64,000 bases of DNA from Flavobacteriales bacterium. Lineage in GTDB: Bacteria; Bacteroidota; Bacteroidia; NS11-12g; UBA9320. The stretch spans positions 124,001 through 188,000 of the forward strand of contig JACJZT010000002.1 of NCBI GenBank assembly GCA_020635455.1. Direction: 5' to 3'. The translations under genes were made by a program, and so were the position numbers. The notes under the pieces are model-generated. The model was not told the origin of the DNA and searched no databases. It worked only from the letters and a program-made list of their open reading frames with translations. Of the stretch, positions 44,448-53,640 are shown piece after piece (position 1 is the stretch's first letter; each line of letters begins with the position of its first letter).

Positions 44448-45665
44448 TTAACTGAAAGCATTTTCACCGGTAATTTCAAGGCCCAGGATCAGCAAATGAA
44501 TGTCGTGAGTTCCTTCATATGTGACAACAGATTCAAGATTCATCATGTGCCGCATGATTGGGTAATCGCCTGTAATACCCATCCCACCAAGCATCTGCCT
44601 TGCGTTTCGTGCGATGGTGAGGGCCATATCGACATTATTGCGTTTAGCCATACTGATCTGAGCAGGAGTGGCCCTGCCCTCATTCATTAAGGTACCTAAG
44701 CGCCAGCACAACAACTGTGCTTTCGTGATTTCGGTAAGCATTTCAGAAAGTTTTTTCTGTTGTAACTGGAATCCGGCAATTGGCTTACCAAACTGATGGC
44801 GCTCCTTACTGTACCTCAGTGCGGTATCATAGCAATCCATTGCAGCCCCAACGGCTCCCCAGCTAATGCCATAACGTGCCGAATTTAAGCAGGTGAGCGG
44901 ACCTTTAAGTCCTTTTACATTAGGGAACAAATTTTCCTTTGGAACTTTAACATTATCAAATACCAATTCTCCCGTGGCTGATGCCCTAAGGCTCCATTTT
45001 TTATGAGTTTCAGGCGTTGTAAAGCCTTCCATACCTCGTTCAACGATCAATCCATGTACAATTCCTTCTTCATTCTTTGCCCAAACCACGGCAATGTCGG
45101 CAAAGGGCGAATTTGAGATCCACATTTTTGCTCCGTTAAGCAATAAGTGATCGCCTTTATCAACAAAGTTTGTGGTCATACCGGATGGGTCAGAACCCTG
45201 ATTAGGCTCGGTTAAACCAAAACAGCCCATCATTTCTCCGGTTGCCAGCTTAGGAAGGTATTTTCTTCTTTGTTCTTCCGACCCGAATTTATAGATCGGA
45301 TACATAACCAACGAACCTTGTACCGAGGCTGTAGAGCGAACTCCACTATCGCCTCTTTCCAGTTCCTGCATAGCCAGACCGTAGGAAATATAATCCAGGC
45401 CTCCGCATCCGTATTCGGCGGGTAACTGAGGAGCATAGCAACCTATCTCTCCAAGGCCCCTTTTTATGTAATCGGGAAAAACAGCGTGTTGACAGCAATC
45501 GTCAATTATTGGTGAAATTTCTTTTTTAACCCAATCTCTTACGGTGTCTCTGATAAGTTTATGCTCATCGGTCAAAAGTTCATCAACCAGGTAAAAATCT
45601 GGTTGTTGATACTGATCTCTACCTGCTTGTTTTTCTTTAAGTTGCAATAATTCGTCCTGTGTCAT
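44448..45665 (-). CDS. Acyl-CoA dehydrogenase, glutaryl-CoA dehydrogenase type
   Basis: It probably oxidises and decarboxylates glutaryl-CoA to crotonyl-CoA with FAD. The protein has 405 residues from the ATG at 45665 (MTQDELLQLKEKQ). An upstream frame extension is unlikely because a -7 element lies at 45683-45676. Family motifs: PAEYGCGGLDYISYGLAMQELERGDSGVRS, GCFGLTEPNQGSDPSGM and the catalytic Glu in VTYEGTHDIHLLILG. These match glutaryl-CoA dehydrogenase better than short-chain types. The pathway (lysine or tryptophan degradation) is inference. Confidence 0.88.
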   Translation of the reverse strand: MTQDELLQLKEKQAGRDQYQQPDFYLVDELLTDEHKLIRDTVRDWVKKEISPIIDDCCQHAVFPDYIKRGLGEIGCYAPQLPAEYGCGGLDYISYGLAMQELERGDSGVRSTASVQGSLVMYPIYKFGSEEQRRKYLPKLATGEMMGCFGLTEPNQGSDPSGMTTNFVDKGDHLLLNGAKMWISNSPFADIAVVWAKNEEGIVHGLIVERGMEGFTTPETHKKWSLRASATGELVFDNVKVPKENLFPNVKGLKGPLTCLNSARYGISWGAVGAAMDCYDTALRYSKERHQFGKPIAGFQLQQKKLSEMLTEITKAQLLCWRLGTLMNEGRATPAQISMAKRNNVDMALTIARNARQMLGGMGITGDYPIMRHMMNLESVVTYEGTHDIHLLILGLEITGENAFS

Positions 45666-45675
45666 AGCTGAATGG

Positions 45676-45683
45676 CAAAAATA
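45676..45683 (-). promoter_or_regulatory. -7 promoter element of the acyl-CoA dehydrogenase gene
   Basis: Reads TATTTTTG on the minus strand, matching TAnnTTTG. It ends 10 bp before the ATG at 45665, so the 5' leader would be very short. It supports the start at 45665. Confidence 0.5.
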
Positions 45684-45717
45684 TAATTTTAATTTGCATG
45701 CTCGATAATAAATTTGG

Positions 45718-46080
45718 ATGAAGGCATACTTGGAGTTTAAGACCATTAGGCATTATTCGTATTGCGGAACCTATCCTGAAGAAGAAAAGGTCGGGACCTA
45801 CCTTAACATTGATATTTATGCCAGGTTAGCAGATCGCGATGTGAATGTCAAAATGGAATTGAATGAAACTGTAGACTATGAGCTTATTTACCCTATGGTT
45901 AAGGAAATTTGCTCCGGTAATAATTTTCTGATCGAAAATCTTTGTATCGAGATCGTCCGTCGTCTTAAGTTAAAATTTGACCATGTACCGGCCTGGAAAG
46001 TTTCGGTTTGTAAGGAAAACCCTCTCGGAACCGGAACCTTTCATCCCGTTTTTACCCTGGTTGATGAAGGATACGAATAA
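45718..46080 (+). CDS. folB: Dihydroneopterin aldolase FolB
   Basis: FolB cleaves dihydroneopterin to glycolaldehyde and a hydroxymethyl-pterin in folate synthesis. The protein has 120 residues, the normal length. The tunnel-forming fold is visible in AYLEFKTIRHYSYCGTYPEEEKVGTYLNIDIYA, with its conserved Glu pair, and the catalytic Lys lies in VSVCKENPLG. A TAAATTTG sequence ends only one base before the ATG (45709-45716), so the leader may be minimal or this box is not the promoter. It diverges from the acyl-CoA dehydrogenase gene. Confidence 0.93.
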   Translation: MKAYLEFKTIRHYSYCGTYPEEEKVGTYLNIDIYARLADRDVNVKMELNETVDYELIYPMVKEICSGNNFLIENLCIEIVRRLKLKFDHVPAWKVSVCKENPLGTGTFHPVFTLVDEGYE

Positions 46081-46158
46081 GTAAAAACAATTCGTTAATT
46101 TAGGATGTTTAGCAAATTAGATATGCCTTGTTGGCAGGTGCAAAAGTTTGGTATAACC

Positions 46159-46193
46159 TTTGAACATGGTATTTTAAAAACAACCTAAATTTG
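46159..46193 (+). promoter_or_regulatory. Promoter of the thioredoxin gene
   Basis: TTTG at 46159-46162 and TAAATTTG at 46186-46193 are separated by 23 bp, within the usual range of the Bacteroidota consensus. The ATG lies at 46214. Confidence 0.6.
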
Positions 46194-46213
46194 AATTTTT
46201 AATAATATAAGAA

Positions 46214-46534
46214 ATGGCAAAACAATTCACAGACAGCAATTTTGATTCGGACGTATTGCAATCAGACAAACCGGTATTGGTAGATTTTTGGGCAGAATGG
46301 TGCGGACCATGTCGAATGATAGGTCCTATCGTTGAGGAATTGCATACTGAATACGAGGGCAAGGCTGTAATAGGAAAATTGAATGTGGATGAAAATCCAG
46401 AAGTGTCTGCAAAGTATGGCGTACGAAGCATTCCTACCTTACTCATATTCAAAGGTGGACAATTGGTCGATAAGCAGGTAGGTGTGGTTCCGAAATCTGC
46501 ACTGGTAAAAAAACTTGAAGACCAGATGGCATAA
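46214..46534 (+). CDS. trxA: Thioredoxin
   Basis: Cytoplasmic thiol-disulfide oxidoreductase. The protein has 106 residues with the active site WCGPC at 29-33 in VDFWAEWCGPCRMI, then cis-Pro in IPTLLIFKGGQ. There is no signal peptide. It has its own promoter upstream. The downstream DUF58 gene follows after 40 bp. Confidence 0.97.
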   Translation: MAKQFTDSNFDSDVLQSDKPVLVDFWAEWCGPCRMIGPIVEELHTEYEGKAVIGKLNVDENPEVSAKYGVRSIPTLLIFKGGQLVDKQVGVVPKSALVKKLEDQMA

Positions 46535-46574
46535 TTTTTCTTTCAATTTTTCGTAATGAAATCTGAAAGATATT

Positions 46575-47486
46575 ATGTCGGCCTTTCACAATGAAGATCT
46601 TCTAAAACCGGGTAACCTTGAGTTTCTTGCCAGGCAAGTTGTTGAAGGCTTTATAACCGGTCTTCACAAAAGCCCGTTTCATGGTTTTTCGGTCGAATTT
46701 GCCGAACACAGATTGTATAATTCCGGTGAATCTGTAAAAAACATTGACTGGAAATTATACGCCCGCAGTGACAAACTTTTCACTAAACGATACGAAGAAG
46801 AAACCAATCTGAGGTGTTTGATCCTTATGGATGTTTCTTCATCCATGTATTACCCGGATTCAGGGCAGAATAAAATAAAATTTTCTGCTCTTGGAGCTGC
46901 ATCCCTGATGTATTTGTTAAAAAAACAAAGAGATGCCGTTGGTTTATGTTTTTTCTCAGAGTCCATTGATTTTATGTCTGAGATCAAATCGGCAGAAAGT
47001 CACCACCGAATGCTGATCGCACAACTTGAGAAACAACTCCTAAATGAACCCTTAAAGAAACAGAGCAGCATTATTCCTGTAATGCATGAAATCGCAGAGA
47101 AACTTCACAAAAGAAGTTTGGTTGTGATTTTCAGTGATATGCTAGAAAGTCTTGGTTCGAACGATGAACTTTATTCGGCACTCCAACATCTAAAATTTAA
47201 CAAACACGAAGTGGTTTTATTTCACACTTTGGACAAATCCATGGAGATCGATTTCAGATTCGAAAACCGCCCTTATATCTTTGAGGATGTTGAAACGGGT
47301 GAGCGCCTGAAATTGTTTCCTTCAGAAGTTCAGGAAAAATATGTAACGGAAACAAATTCTTTTATCAAAGAACTCAAAAACAGATGCCGACAGTATAAGA
47401 TAGACTTTACGGAAGCCGATGTAGCACTGCCGATAGATCAGGTGTTGTTGCCATTTTTGGTAAAGAGGCAGAAAATGAGAGGGTGA
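46575..47486 (+). CDS. DUF58 domain protein
   Basis: The protein has 303 residues. The DUF58 core (YARSDKLFTKRYEEETNLRCLILMDVSSSMYY) includes a VWA-like segment with the MIDAS-type DVSSS. There is no membrane segment. DUF58 proteins usually sit beside MoxR AAA ATPases and may work with them in protein assembly. No MoxR gene is adjacent here, only trxA upstream. The function is unproven. Confidence 0.9.
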   Translation: MSAFHNEDLLKPGNLEFLARQVVEGFITGLHKSPFHGFSVEFAEHRLYNSGESVKNIDWKLYARSDKLFTKRYEEETNLRCLILMDVSSSMYYPDSGQNKIKFSALGAASLMYLLKKQRDAVGLCFFSESIDFMSEIKSAESHHRMLIAQLEKQLLNEPLKKQSSIIPVMHEIAEKLHKRSLVVIFSDMLESLGSNDELYSALQHLKFNKHEVVLFHTLDKSMEIDFRFENRPYIFEDVETGERLKLFPSEVQEKYVTETNSFIKELKNRCRQYKIDFTEADVALPIDQVLLPFLVKRQKMRG

Positions 47487-47635
47487 CTCAATGCTACACT
47501 GAGCATTCATTGTTTATAACCTTTTTTCAGGTATTTGTTTTTCAGGGTAAATTAGCTGTTGTAAAAATGGCTAAAAAATGGCTTCTTCATTAAAGCCCTT
47601 GCAATATATTAACCCGGTAATTTGTTATTGAATTA

Positions 47636-49570
47636 ATGAGGCTACAAAGTTCATTCTTCAATACCTACCTCATCATTAAATCCTGTTGGGTAATTTTATT
47701 GTTCAACATCATCGGGTTTTTTATGCTCGCCGTTTTTAATCAGGGCCAGGATGTATTGCGTTCTCTTGGATTTGTTTCGGGTGAATATCAAAACAGGCGT
47801 CATACTTTGTTTTTATGCATCATGCTATTGCACTGGTCCTGGCAAAATTTCAGGTCGACCAGAATCATTACTCATACCAAGACGTTTCATTTTTCGGAAT
47901 TCTACCGCCCATATTCATCCAGGACTCTTGTTATTTTCCCAAGAATTCTGGCCATCCTGCCTTTCATCATAATCTCGTATGCAACCTATAAAGCAAATTC
48001 AGGTTACAGTTCCCTGATCTTCGTTTATTTAAGTATGGCTGTATGGGTGTATCTTTTTTTGGTATACCGTCGTAAGATCATTGTTTACCTCATTACCAAA
48101 AGGATCTTTGGCAGGTTGTTCCTGGATTATGTACCTGTTAAGAATTCTGCCTATCCGCCGGCATTTATTATTTCAAAACAGATCTTGTGGATATTCTTCC
48201 GTATTTTTTTGTTCATACTCACTTTTGTCTTAATTTTTCTGTTTCCATATTCTTTTCCTGCTTTTATCGGACCGGGTGCGATCGTGGTCCTGGCCCTGGC
48301 CAACTGGCTCTTGTTCTTTACCTTGCTTGCACTGTTTGAAAGAAGGTTTAAAGTACCATTGGTGTTCATTTTGTTTTTGTGTCTTTTTGTTTTTAGTTAT
48401 TTTAACGATAACCACCTGGTACGCTTGCTCGAAAAAAAGAATTCTGATGAGAGACCTTATGTTGATACTTATATAAACAAATGGCTAACGGAGAGAAAAG
48501 CAGAAATGGATACCATCCCTGTTTATCTGGTAGCAGCGGAAGGAGGGGGAATAAGGGCCGCTTATTGGGCAAATGAGGTTTTAAACAAATTGTCGAGGTC
48601 GGATAAAGACTTTCATAAAAAGGTATTGGCTTACAGTTCGGTTTCGGGAGGATCCCTTGGAACCATTGCATTTAATATTGGCGCAGTGTCTTATCGGGAC
48701 CCGATAACCGCCAGAACCGTTGTAAGGAATTTTTTAAGAAATGACTTTCTTTCTCCCATTATGGCATATGCGATGTTTCCGGATGGATTGCAAAGATTTT
48801 TACCCTTTCCGATCACCTCATTCGACCGTGCGGCAATTCTGGAGAAAACCTGGGAAAAGAGTTGGGAAGCATGCAGTCCTGTTAATTCTGAAATGTTTGC
48901 ACAAGGATACCTTAATGCCGATTTGTATCCTCTAAGTGGAACAGGACCAATGTTTTTTCTCAATGCCACCCATATCGAATCCGGAAACAGGGTATTGGTA
49001 AGTCCAGTAAAATTTGGTGTAAATCAATTTTACGAGACACAGGATTTTATTGAACTAACCGGTCGTGATCTGCGATTGAGTACTGCAGTTTTGCTGAGTT
49101 CAAGGTTCCCGTATGTTACCCCGGCAGCGTTGGTAAAAGATACTGCCAATAATTCATGGGGGCATATAGGAGATGGAGGGTATTACGAGAATCTTGGGAT
49201 CTCCACCTTGCTGGATGTTTATAACCGGTTAAAAACCATTTCGGAAGTTAAAAACATTCCGGTTAAGGTTTCCTTTTTATTTATACGAAACACTAAGAAT
49301 TTTTCGGACAAAACCACCCTGAGAAGCATGTATGAATTGATGACACCCGTTGAAGCCTATCTAAACGTATGGTACAAAAGCGGAACGTATAATCTCAACA
49401 TGATCAAGGGTATTTCATTTGGTAAAAACGACAGAATACTGAATTTCGCCTTACCGCGATTTGAAAATGATATCGTACCTTTGGGATGGACGATGTCGAA
49501 GCAGGCTACAGATTTCATTAATTCTCAGGTGGAAAATGTTGTAAGTGGTGAATTGAAAGGTGCAAATTAA
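47636..49570 (+). CDS. Membrane-anchored patatin-like phospholipase
   Basis: The protein has 644 residues. The first 260 hold about six or seven hydrophobic segments (for example LILPFIIIS-like 101-118, LWIFFRIFLFILTFVLIFLFPYS, LLFFTLLALF, PLVFILFLCLFVFSYF). The C-terminal domain is patatin-like. The oxyanion motif GGGIRA is at 303-308. The nucleophile segment is S-V-Ser337-G-G, so the first glycine of the usual GxSxG is a serine. The Asp of the dyad lies in GDGGYYENLG. A lipid acyl hydrolase in the inner membrane is likely. The last bases overlap the GTG of a small downstream frame. Confidence 0.85.
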   Translation: MRLQSSFFNTYLIIKSCWVILLFNIIGFFMLAVFNQGQDVLRSLGFVSGEYQNRRHTLFLCIMLLHWSWQNFRSTRIITHTKTFHFSEFYRPYSSRTLVIFPRILAILPFIIISYATYKANSGYSSLIFVYLSMAVWVYLFLVYRRKIIVYLITKRIFGRLFLDYVPVKNSAYPPAFIISKQILWIFFRIFLFILTFVLIFLFPYSFPAFIGPGAIVVLALANWLLFFTLLALFERRFKVPLVFILFLCLFVFSYFNDNHLVRLLEKKNSDERPYVDTYINKWLTERKAEMDTIPVYLVAAEGGGIRAAYWANEVLNKLSRSDKDFHKKVLAYSSVSGGSLGTIAFNIGAVSYRDPITARTVVRNFLRNDFLSPIMAYAMFPDGLQRFLPFPITSFDRAAILEKTWEKSWEACSPVNSEMFAQGYLNADLYPLSGTGPMFFLNATHIESGNRVLVSPVKFGVNQFYETQDFIELTGRDLRLSTAVLLSSRFPYVTPAALVKDTANNSWGHIGDGGYYENLGISTLLDVYNRLKTISEVKNIPVKVSFLFIRNTKNFSDKTTLRSMYELMTPVEAYLNVWYKSGTYNLNMIKGISFGKNDRILNFALPRFENDIVPLGWTMSKQATDFINSQVENVVSGELKGAN

Positions 49571-49580
49571 ATTAAGGGTT

Positions 49581-49772
49581 TTGAAGAAATACAGGCAATG
49601 GTTATGGATATATTTGATAGCAATGATGGTTTTAACCATACCCGAAACAGGGTGCAGGGCCAAGTCCTGTCCGGCATACGGAGACGAATCTCCTAAACGC
49701 AAAAGGCTGTTTAAAAGAAAGAAACGAAGTAGAAACGGATTGTTTCACAAGCGTCAGAGAAGGTACTACTGA
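49581..49772 (+). CDS. Small secreted basic peptide with CPAYGDE motif
   Basis: A short frame of 63 residues from a TTG, or 70 residues if the GTG at 49560 inside the patatin gene is used. The start KKYRQWLWIYLIAMMVLTIPETGC looks like a signal or lipoprotein-like leader. It is followed by the segment SCPAYGDESPKRKRLFKRKKRSRNG and a highly basic tail. I think I recognise CPAY-type small proteins in this phylum but cannot name a family. It has a plausible reading frame next to patatin with little else to support it. Confidence 0.45.
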   Translation: MKKYRQWLWIYLIAMMVLTIPETGCRAKSCPAYGDESPKRKRLFKRKKRSRNGLFHKRQRRYY

Positions 49773-49901
49773 GCTATTGTTGGAGGGATGGTAAAGAACA
49801 TATTTTAATTTTAAGAGTTATTTAGAATAGATTTTGTTAGAATTATTGAACACATTTTAATAAAAGGTATAAATTTGAGACTGTCAATTTGGAATTGGTC
49901 T

Positions 49902-49909
49902 TATATTTG
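49902..49909 (+). promoter_or_regulatory. -7 promoter element of clpC
   Basis: TATATTTG matches TAnnTTTG, 41 bp before the ATG at 49951. No CtsR- or HSP-like operator was recognised around it. Confidence 0.5.
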
Positions 49910-49950
49910 TTAGTAGTATAGTAAAAGTTAAATAGATAAGTGAGATAAAC

Positions 49951-52500
49951 ATGGAAGCAAAATTTTCACCAAATGTAAAAGAGGTCATTCAATACAGCCG
50001 TGAAGAAGCCATCAGGCTTGGTCATGGGTATATCGGGACCGAACATATATTATTAGGGATTTTAAGATTGGGAGAAGGAAAAGCATTGGTTCACCTCAAG
50101 GCATTGGGTATCGATTTTCTCCGTCTTAAAAAGAGCATTGAAGACAACATAAGAGATACAGCATCTCGTCCGACCAATCTTGGCAACATTCCCTTAACCA
50201 AACAGGCAGAGAAGGCCCTTAAGGTAACCTATCTCGAAGCCAAAATCTTTAAGTCAGATATAATCGGGACAGAACATCTGTTGTTATCCATTCTCAGAGA
50301 CGAGGATAACATTGCCTCACAGATCTTAACACAGTTTGGTGTTAATTACGATGTGTTTAAACGCGCCATAGAAGACAATTTGACAGAGCAACTGCCCGAA
50401 GATGCGGAATTACCGGATATCAGAGACGAATTTCCGGCAGATTCACCGGACGATCTTTATGGAGAAAGAAAACCAACGGATATCAAAAAAGGGAATTCTA
50501 AAAGCAAAACTCCTGTACTCGACAATTTTGGAAGAGATCTTACCAAACTGGCAGAAGAGGACAAACTGGATCCAATTATTGGCCGGGAAAAAGAGATCGA
50601 AAGGGTTTCGCAGATCTTGTCTAGAAGAAAGAAAAACAACCCAGTTTTGATCGGCGAGCCGGGAGTTGGTAAAACGGCCATTGCCGAAGGACTTGCACTT
50701 CGAATCGTTCAGAGAAAAGTTTCCAGGATATTATTCGACAAACGAGTGGTAACACTGGACCTTGCTTCACTGGTTGCCGGTACAAAATACAGAGGTCAGT
50801 TTGAAGAAAGAATGAAAGCTGTCATGAATGAACTCGAGAAATCCAGAGATGTAATTCTGTTTATAGATGAGATTCATACCATAGTAGGAGCCGGAGGAGC
50901 ATCCGGGTCTCTGGATGCTTCCAATATGTTTAAGCCTGCATTGTCCAGAGGTGAAATTCAGTGCATAGGTGCCACTACTTTGGATGAATACAGACAATAT
51001 ATTGAAAAGGACGGTGCTTTGGAACGACGGTTTCAGCCGGTTCTTGTAGAGCCTGCTTCACCCGATGAAACCTATCAGATCCTACAAAACATAAAGGAGA
51101 AATATGAAGACCATCATTCGGTTACATATCTTGATGAGGCTTTGGATGCTGCAGTTAAGTTCAGTGTTCGTTTTATCAGTGACCGACATCTCCCGGATAA
51201 AGCCATCGATGTAATGGACGAAGCAGGGGCCAGAGTTCATTTGAGCAATATTGTGGTTCCTCAGGATATAATAGACCTTGAGAAAAAGATCGAAGACATT
51301 AAAGAGGAAAAAAATAAGGTTGTAAAAAGTCAGAGGTATGAAGAAGCCGCCCGCTTAAGGGATAAGGAAAAGTCGCTGCTTGAGCAACTGGATATAGCCA
51401 AGGTGCGCTGGGAAGAGGAAACCAAATCACAGCGATACATTGTAAACGAAGATAACATAGCGGAAGTTATTGCCATGATGACCGGAGTTCCAACCAAGCG
51501 AATCGCTCAGAATGAAGGAACGAAGCTGCTTAATATGAACGATGATATCAAAAAGCAGGTCATTGGTCAGGACCAGGCAGTAATTAAATTGTCGAAAGCA
51601 ATTCAAAGAACCAGGGCCGGATTAAAAGACCCTAACCGCCCAATTGGATCCTTCATTTTTCTCGGACCAACCGGAGTGGGAAAAACCGAATTGGCCAAAT
51701 CTCTTGCCAGATATCTGTTTGATTCACAAGATGCTCTTATCCGCATCGATATGAGCGAATACATGGAAAAATTTGCTGTAAGCCGTCTGGTAGGTGCCCC
51801 TCCGGGATACATAGGTTACGAGGAAGGTGGTATCCTTACCGAAAAAGTAAGGCGAAAGCCATACAGCGTTGTATTGTTCGATGAAATTGAAAAGGCTCAC
51901 CCGGATGTGTTCAACATTTTGCTTCAGGTATTGGATGAAGGACATATTACCGATAGTCTTGGTAGAAGAGTTGATTTCAGGAATACCATTATCATCATGA
52001 CTTCCAACATTGGATCAAGGCAGTTAAAGGATTTTGGAGATGGAGTAGGTTTCGGAACTGCTGCCAAGAACAGTTCAAACGAAACCCACGCGAAGAGTGT
52101 AATTGAAAATGCCCTGAAAAGGTTTTTCTCACCGGAATTCTTAAACCGTATCGACGATGTAATCGTTTTCAATCAGCTTGAAAAAGATAGTATTGAAAAA
52201 ATTCTAGAACTTGGTGTGGATAAACTTATTAAGAGGATAGAAGGAATAGGTTTTAAGCTCAACCTTAAACCTGCTGCCAAGGATTTTCTGGTTGAAAAAG
52301 GATACGACAAAGAGTTTGGTGCCAGACCATTGGCAAGGGCCATTCAGAAATATCTTGAAGATCCGCTTGCAGAAGAGATCCTCAGATCTGGAATAAATGA
52401 AGGAGATGTTATAGAAGTAGACTTAGACAAGAAAGAACAGGTGCTTAAATTTAAAAATTCTAAGAACAAAAAATTAAAGCCAACTGCTGAAAACGAATAA
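49951..52500 (+). CDS. clpC: ATP-dependent Clp protease ATP-binding subunit ClpC
   Basis: ClpC is a hexameric AAA+ unfoldase that feeds ClpP and also refolds or disassembles aggregates with adaptors. The protein has 849 residues. Two N-terminal Clp repeats (MEAKFSPNVKEVIQYSREEA and GTEHLLLSILRDEDN) precede AAA-1 with Walker A GEPGVGKTA and Walker B LFIDEIHT. A UVR-type linker (KSQRYEEAARLRDKEKSLLE) precedes AAA-2 with GPTGVGKTE and LFDEIEKAHPD. No frame break was seen. The terminator follows directly. Confidence 0.97.
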   Translation: MEAKFSPNVKEVIQYSREEAIRLGHGYIGTEHILLGILRLGEGKALVHLKALGIDFLRLKKSIEDNIRDTASRPTNLGNIPLTKQAEKALKVTYLEAKIFKSDIIGTEHLLLSILRDEDNIASQILTQFGVNYDVFKRAIEDNLTEQLPEDAELPDIRDEFPADSPDDLYGERKPTDIKKGNSKSKTPVLDNFGRDLTKLAEEDKLDPIIGREKEIERVSQILSRRKKNNPVLIGEPGVGKTAIAEGLALRIVQRKVSRILFDKRVVTLDLASLVAGTKYRGQFEERMKAVMNELEKSRDVILFIDEIHTIVGAGGASGSLDASNMFKPALSRGEIQCIGATTLDEYRQYIEKDGALERRFQPVLVEPASPDETYQILQNIKEKYEDHHSVTYLDEALDAAVKFSVRFISDRHLPDKAIDVMDEAGARVHLSNIVVPQDIIDLEKKIEDIKEEKNKVVKSQRYEEAARLRDKEKSLLEQLDIAKVRWEEETKSQRYIVNEDNIAEVIAMMTGVPTKRIAQNEGTKLLNMNDDIKKQVIGQDQAVIKLSKAIQRTRAGLKDPNRPIGSFIFLGPTGVGKTELAKSLARYLFDSQDALIRIDMSEYMEKFAVSRLVGAPPGYIGYEEGGILTEKVRRKPYSVVLFDEIEKAHPDVFNILLQVLDEGHITDSLGRRVDFRNTIIIMTSNIGSRQLKDFGDGVGFGTAAKNSSNETHAKSVIENALKRFFSPEFLNRIDDVIVFNQLEKDSIEKILELGVDKLIKRIEGIGFKLNLKPAAKDFLVEKGYDKEFGARPLARAIQKYLEDPLAEEILRSGINEGDVIEVDLDKKEQVLKFKNSKNKKLKPTAENE

Positions 52501-52521
52501 TTTTACTGTTTTCTAAAAATA

Positions 52522-52553
52522 AAAAAACCGCCTGAAGAGAAGGGCGGTTTTTT
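52522..52553 (+). terminator. Rho-independent terminator after clpC
   Basis: AAAAAACCGCC pairs with GGCGGTTTTTT around ten bases. It lies 21 bp after the stop. Confidence 0.88.
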
Positions 52554-52888
52554 ATTTAATTTGTTTTAATAAGTGAGCAATATTGCTCGTAAGGGTCGTA
52601 AGTAGTTAAATCAATATTCAATAATAATTTCTTATTGTCTTTAACTTAAACATAAAACCCGGAACATGAATCTGCATGCCAAAGTTTTACAATGCAAACA
52701 TAATTAATTAATTGTAATTAATGTTACGAAATGGCGAAAAATGTTATAAAATATTTTTCGGCGCCGATTTATTAAAGTCCGGATATGATTTTAGAACAGG
52801 TTTCAAGGATATTTTTATTCGTATATTAGATTTTGATTCAATAAAAAAAATCGATATCCGGTATACCAAATGCTTATATTACAAGCAA
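52554..52888. other. AT-rich intergenic region without a gene
   Basis: About 335 bp. It holds repeated TAATTAAT-type runs near 52700. A 66-residue frame from 52721 overlaps the LysE gene and has no supporting features, so I do not call it. No RNA gene or repeat was recognised. Confidence 0.5.
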
Positions 52889-53518
52889 TTATCCATACAG
52901 TTCATACAGCCTTCTGCCTAATTCCACGCAAGCCAATAAGATGAAAAGAATGCCCACCCATTTGTTTAAATTGTTTTTGAGTACCTTGCTTAAGTAATTT
53001 CGGTATTTTATGGCAAGATGAGTAAAGGTGTATAAGATAAGAAATGCACCCAGACCCGTACCAAGAACAAAACTTATATAGGGTGAAAATAGATCACCCG
53101 ATTCAAGGTCCACAAAATCCTTTAGATAGATCAAAACTGCGATCCAGAATGGAAGTAGTTGCGGATTCATCATTGCAAGTGAAAATCCTTTGGTAAAACT
53201 GGCACCGGAACCCGGAGGGATTTCTTTGACCTGATTGGGTTTTAAAAGATAATAAATTCCCAAAATGAGTAACAGCACAACAATTGACCATTTAAAAAAA
53301 TACATAAAACCCGAAAACCGTTCAATGTAATCCGTACCTGCAATTGCAATGATGGCATAGATAAATTCGGGGACCGTACCTCCTGCTGCAACCAGTAAAG
53401 CACTTTTTTTACCCGAATTTAATGCAGTCTGTATCACACATACGTTTACCGGGCCTAATTGTATGGAGCCCCAGAAACTAATGGCTGAAACAACTACAAG
53501 AACTATTAATTCATTCAT
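52889..53518 (-). CDS. LysE family amino-acid exporter
   Basis: The protein has 209 residues with about six membrane helices. The first region, SFWGSIQLGPVNVCVIQTALNSGKKSALLVAAGGTVPEFIYA, holds the family's N-terminal GP and GG elements. The middle has the pattern GFSLAMMNPQLLPFWIAV. It probably exports amino acids or small amines. The exact substrate cannot be read. Confidence 0.88.
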   Translation of the reverse strand: MNELIVLVVVSAISFWGSIQLGPVNVCVIQTALNSGKKSALLVAAGGTVPEFIYAIIAIAGTDYIERFSGFMYFFKWSIVVLLLILGIYYLLKPNQVKEIPPGSGASFTKGFSLAMMNPQLLPFWIAVLIYLKDFVDLESGDLFSPYISFVLGTGLGAFLILYTFTHLAIKYRNYLSKVLKNNLNKWVGILFILLACVELGRRLYELYG

Positions 53519-53604
53519 TTGGTCAGTCAGGGCTACCGGTTCAACAAAACAACATTAAAGATAGAAATATAAACGTAGAATGTTTTACCCAATTATTCAC
53601 ATCA

Positions 53605-53635
53605 TTTGATTAAACAATAAGGCATATTAACTTTG
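53605..53635 (+). promoter_or_regulatory. Strong promoter of the DUF3127 gene
   Basis: TTTG at 53605-53608 and TAACTTTG at 53628-53635 are separated by 19 bp, an optimal match. The ATG follows 5 bp after the -7 box, so the mRNA probably begins at or very near the start codon. It rules out a GTG start at 53635. Confidence 0.75.
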
Positions 53636-53640
53636 TGGAT

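Noticed and set aside
52721..52921. 66-residue frame between clpC and the LysE gene
   Set aside because: It has no promoter, no domain or signal peptide, and overlaps the end of the LysE gene.
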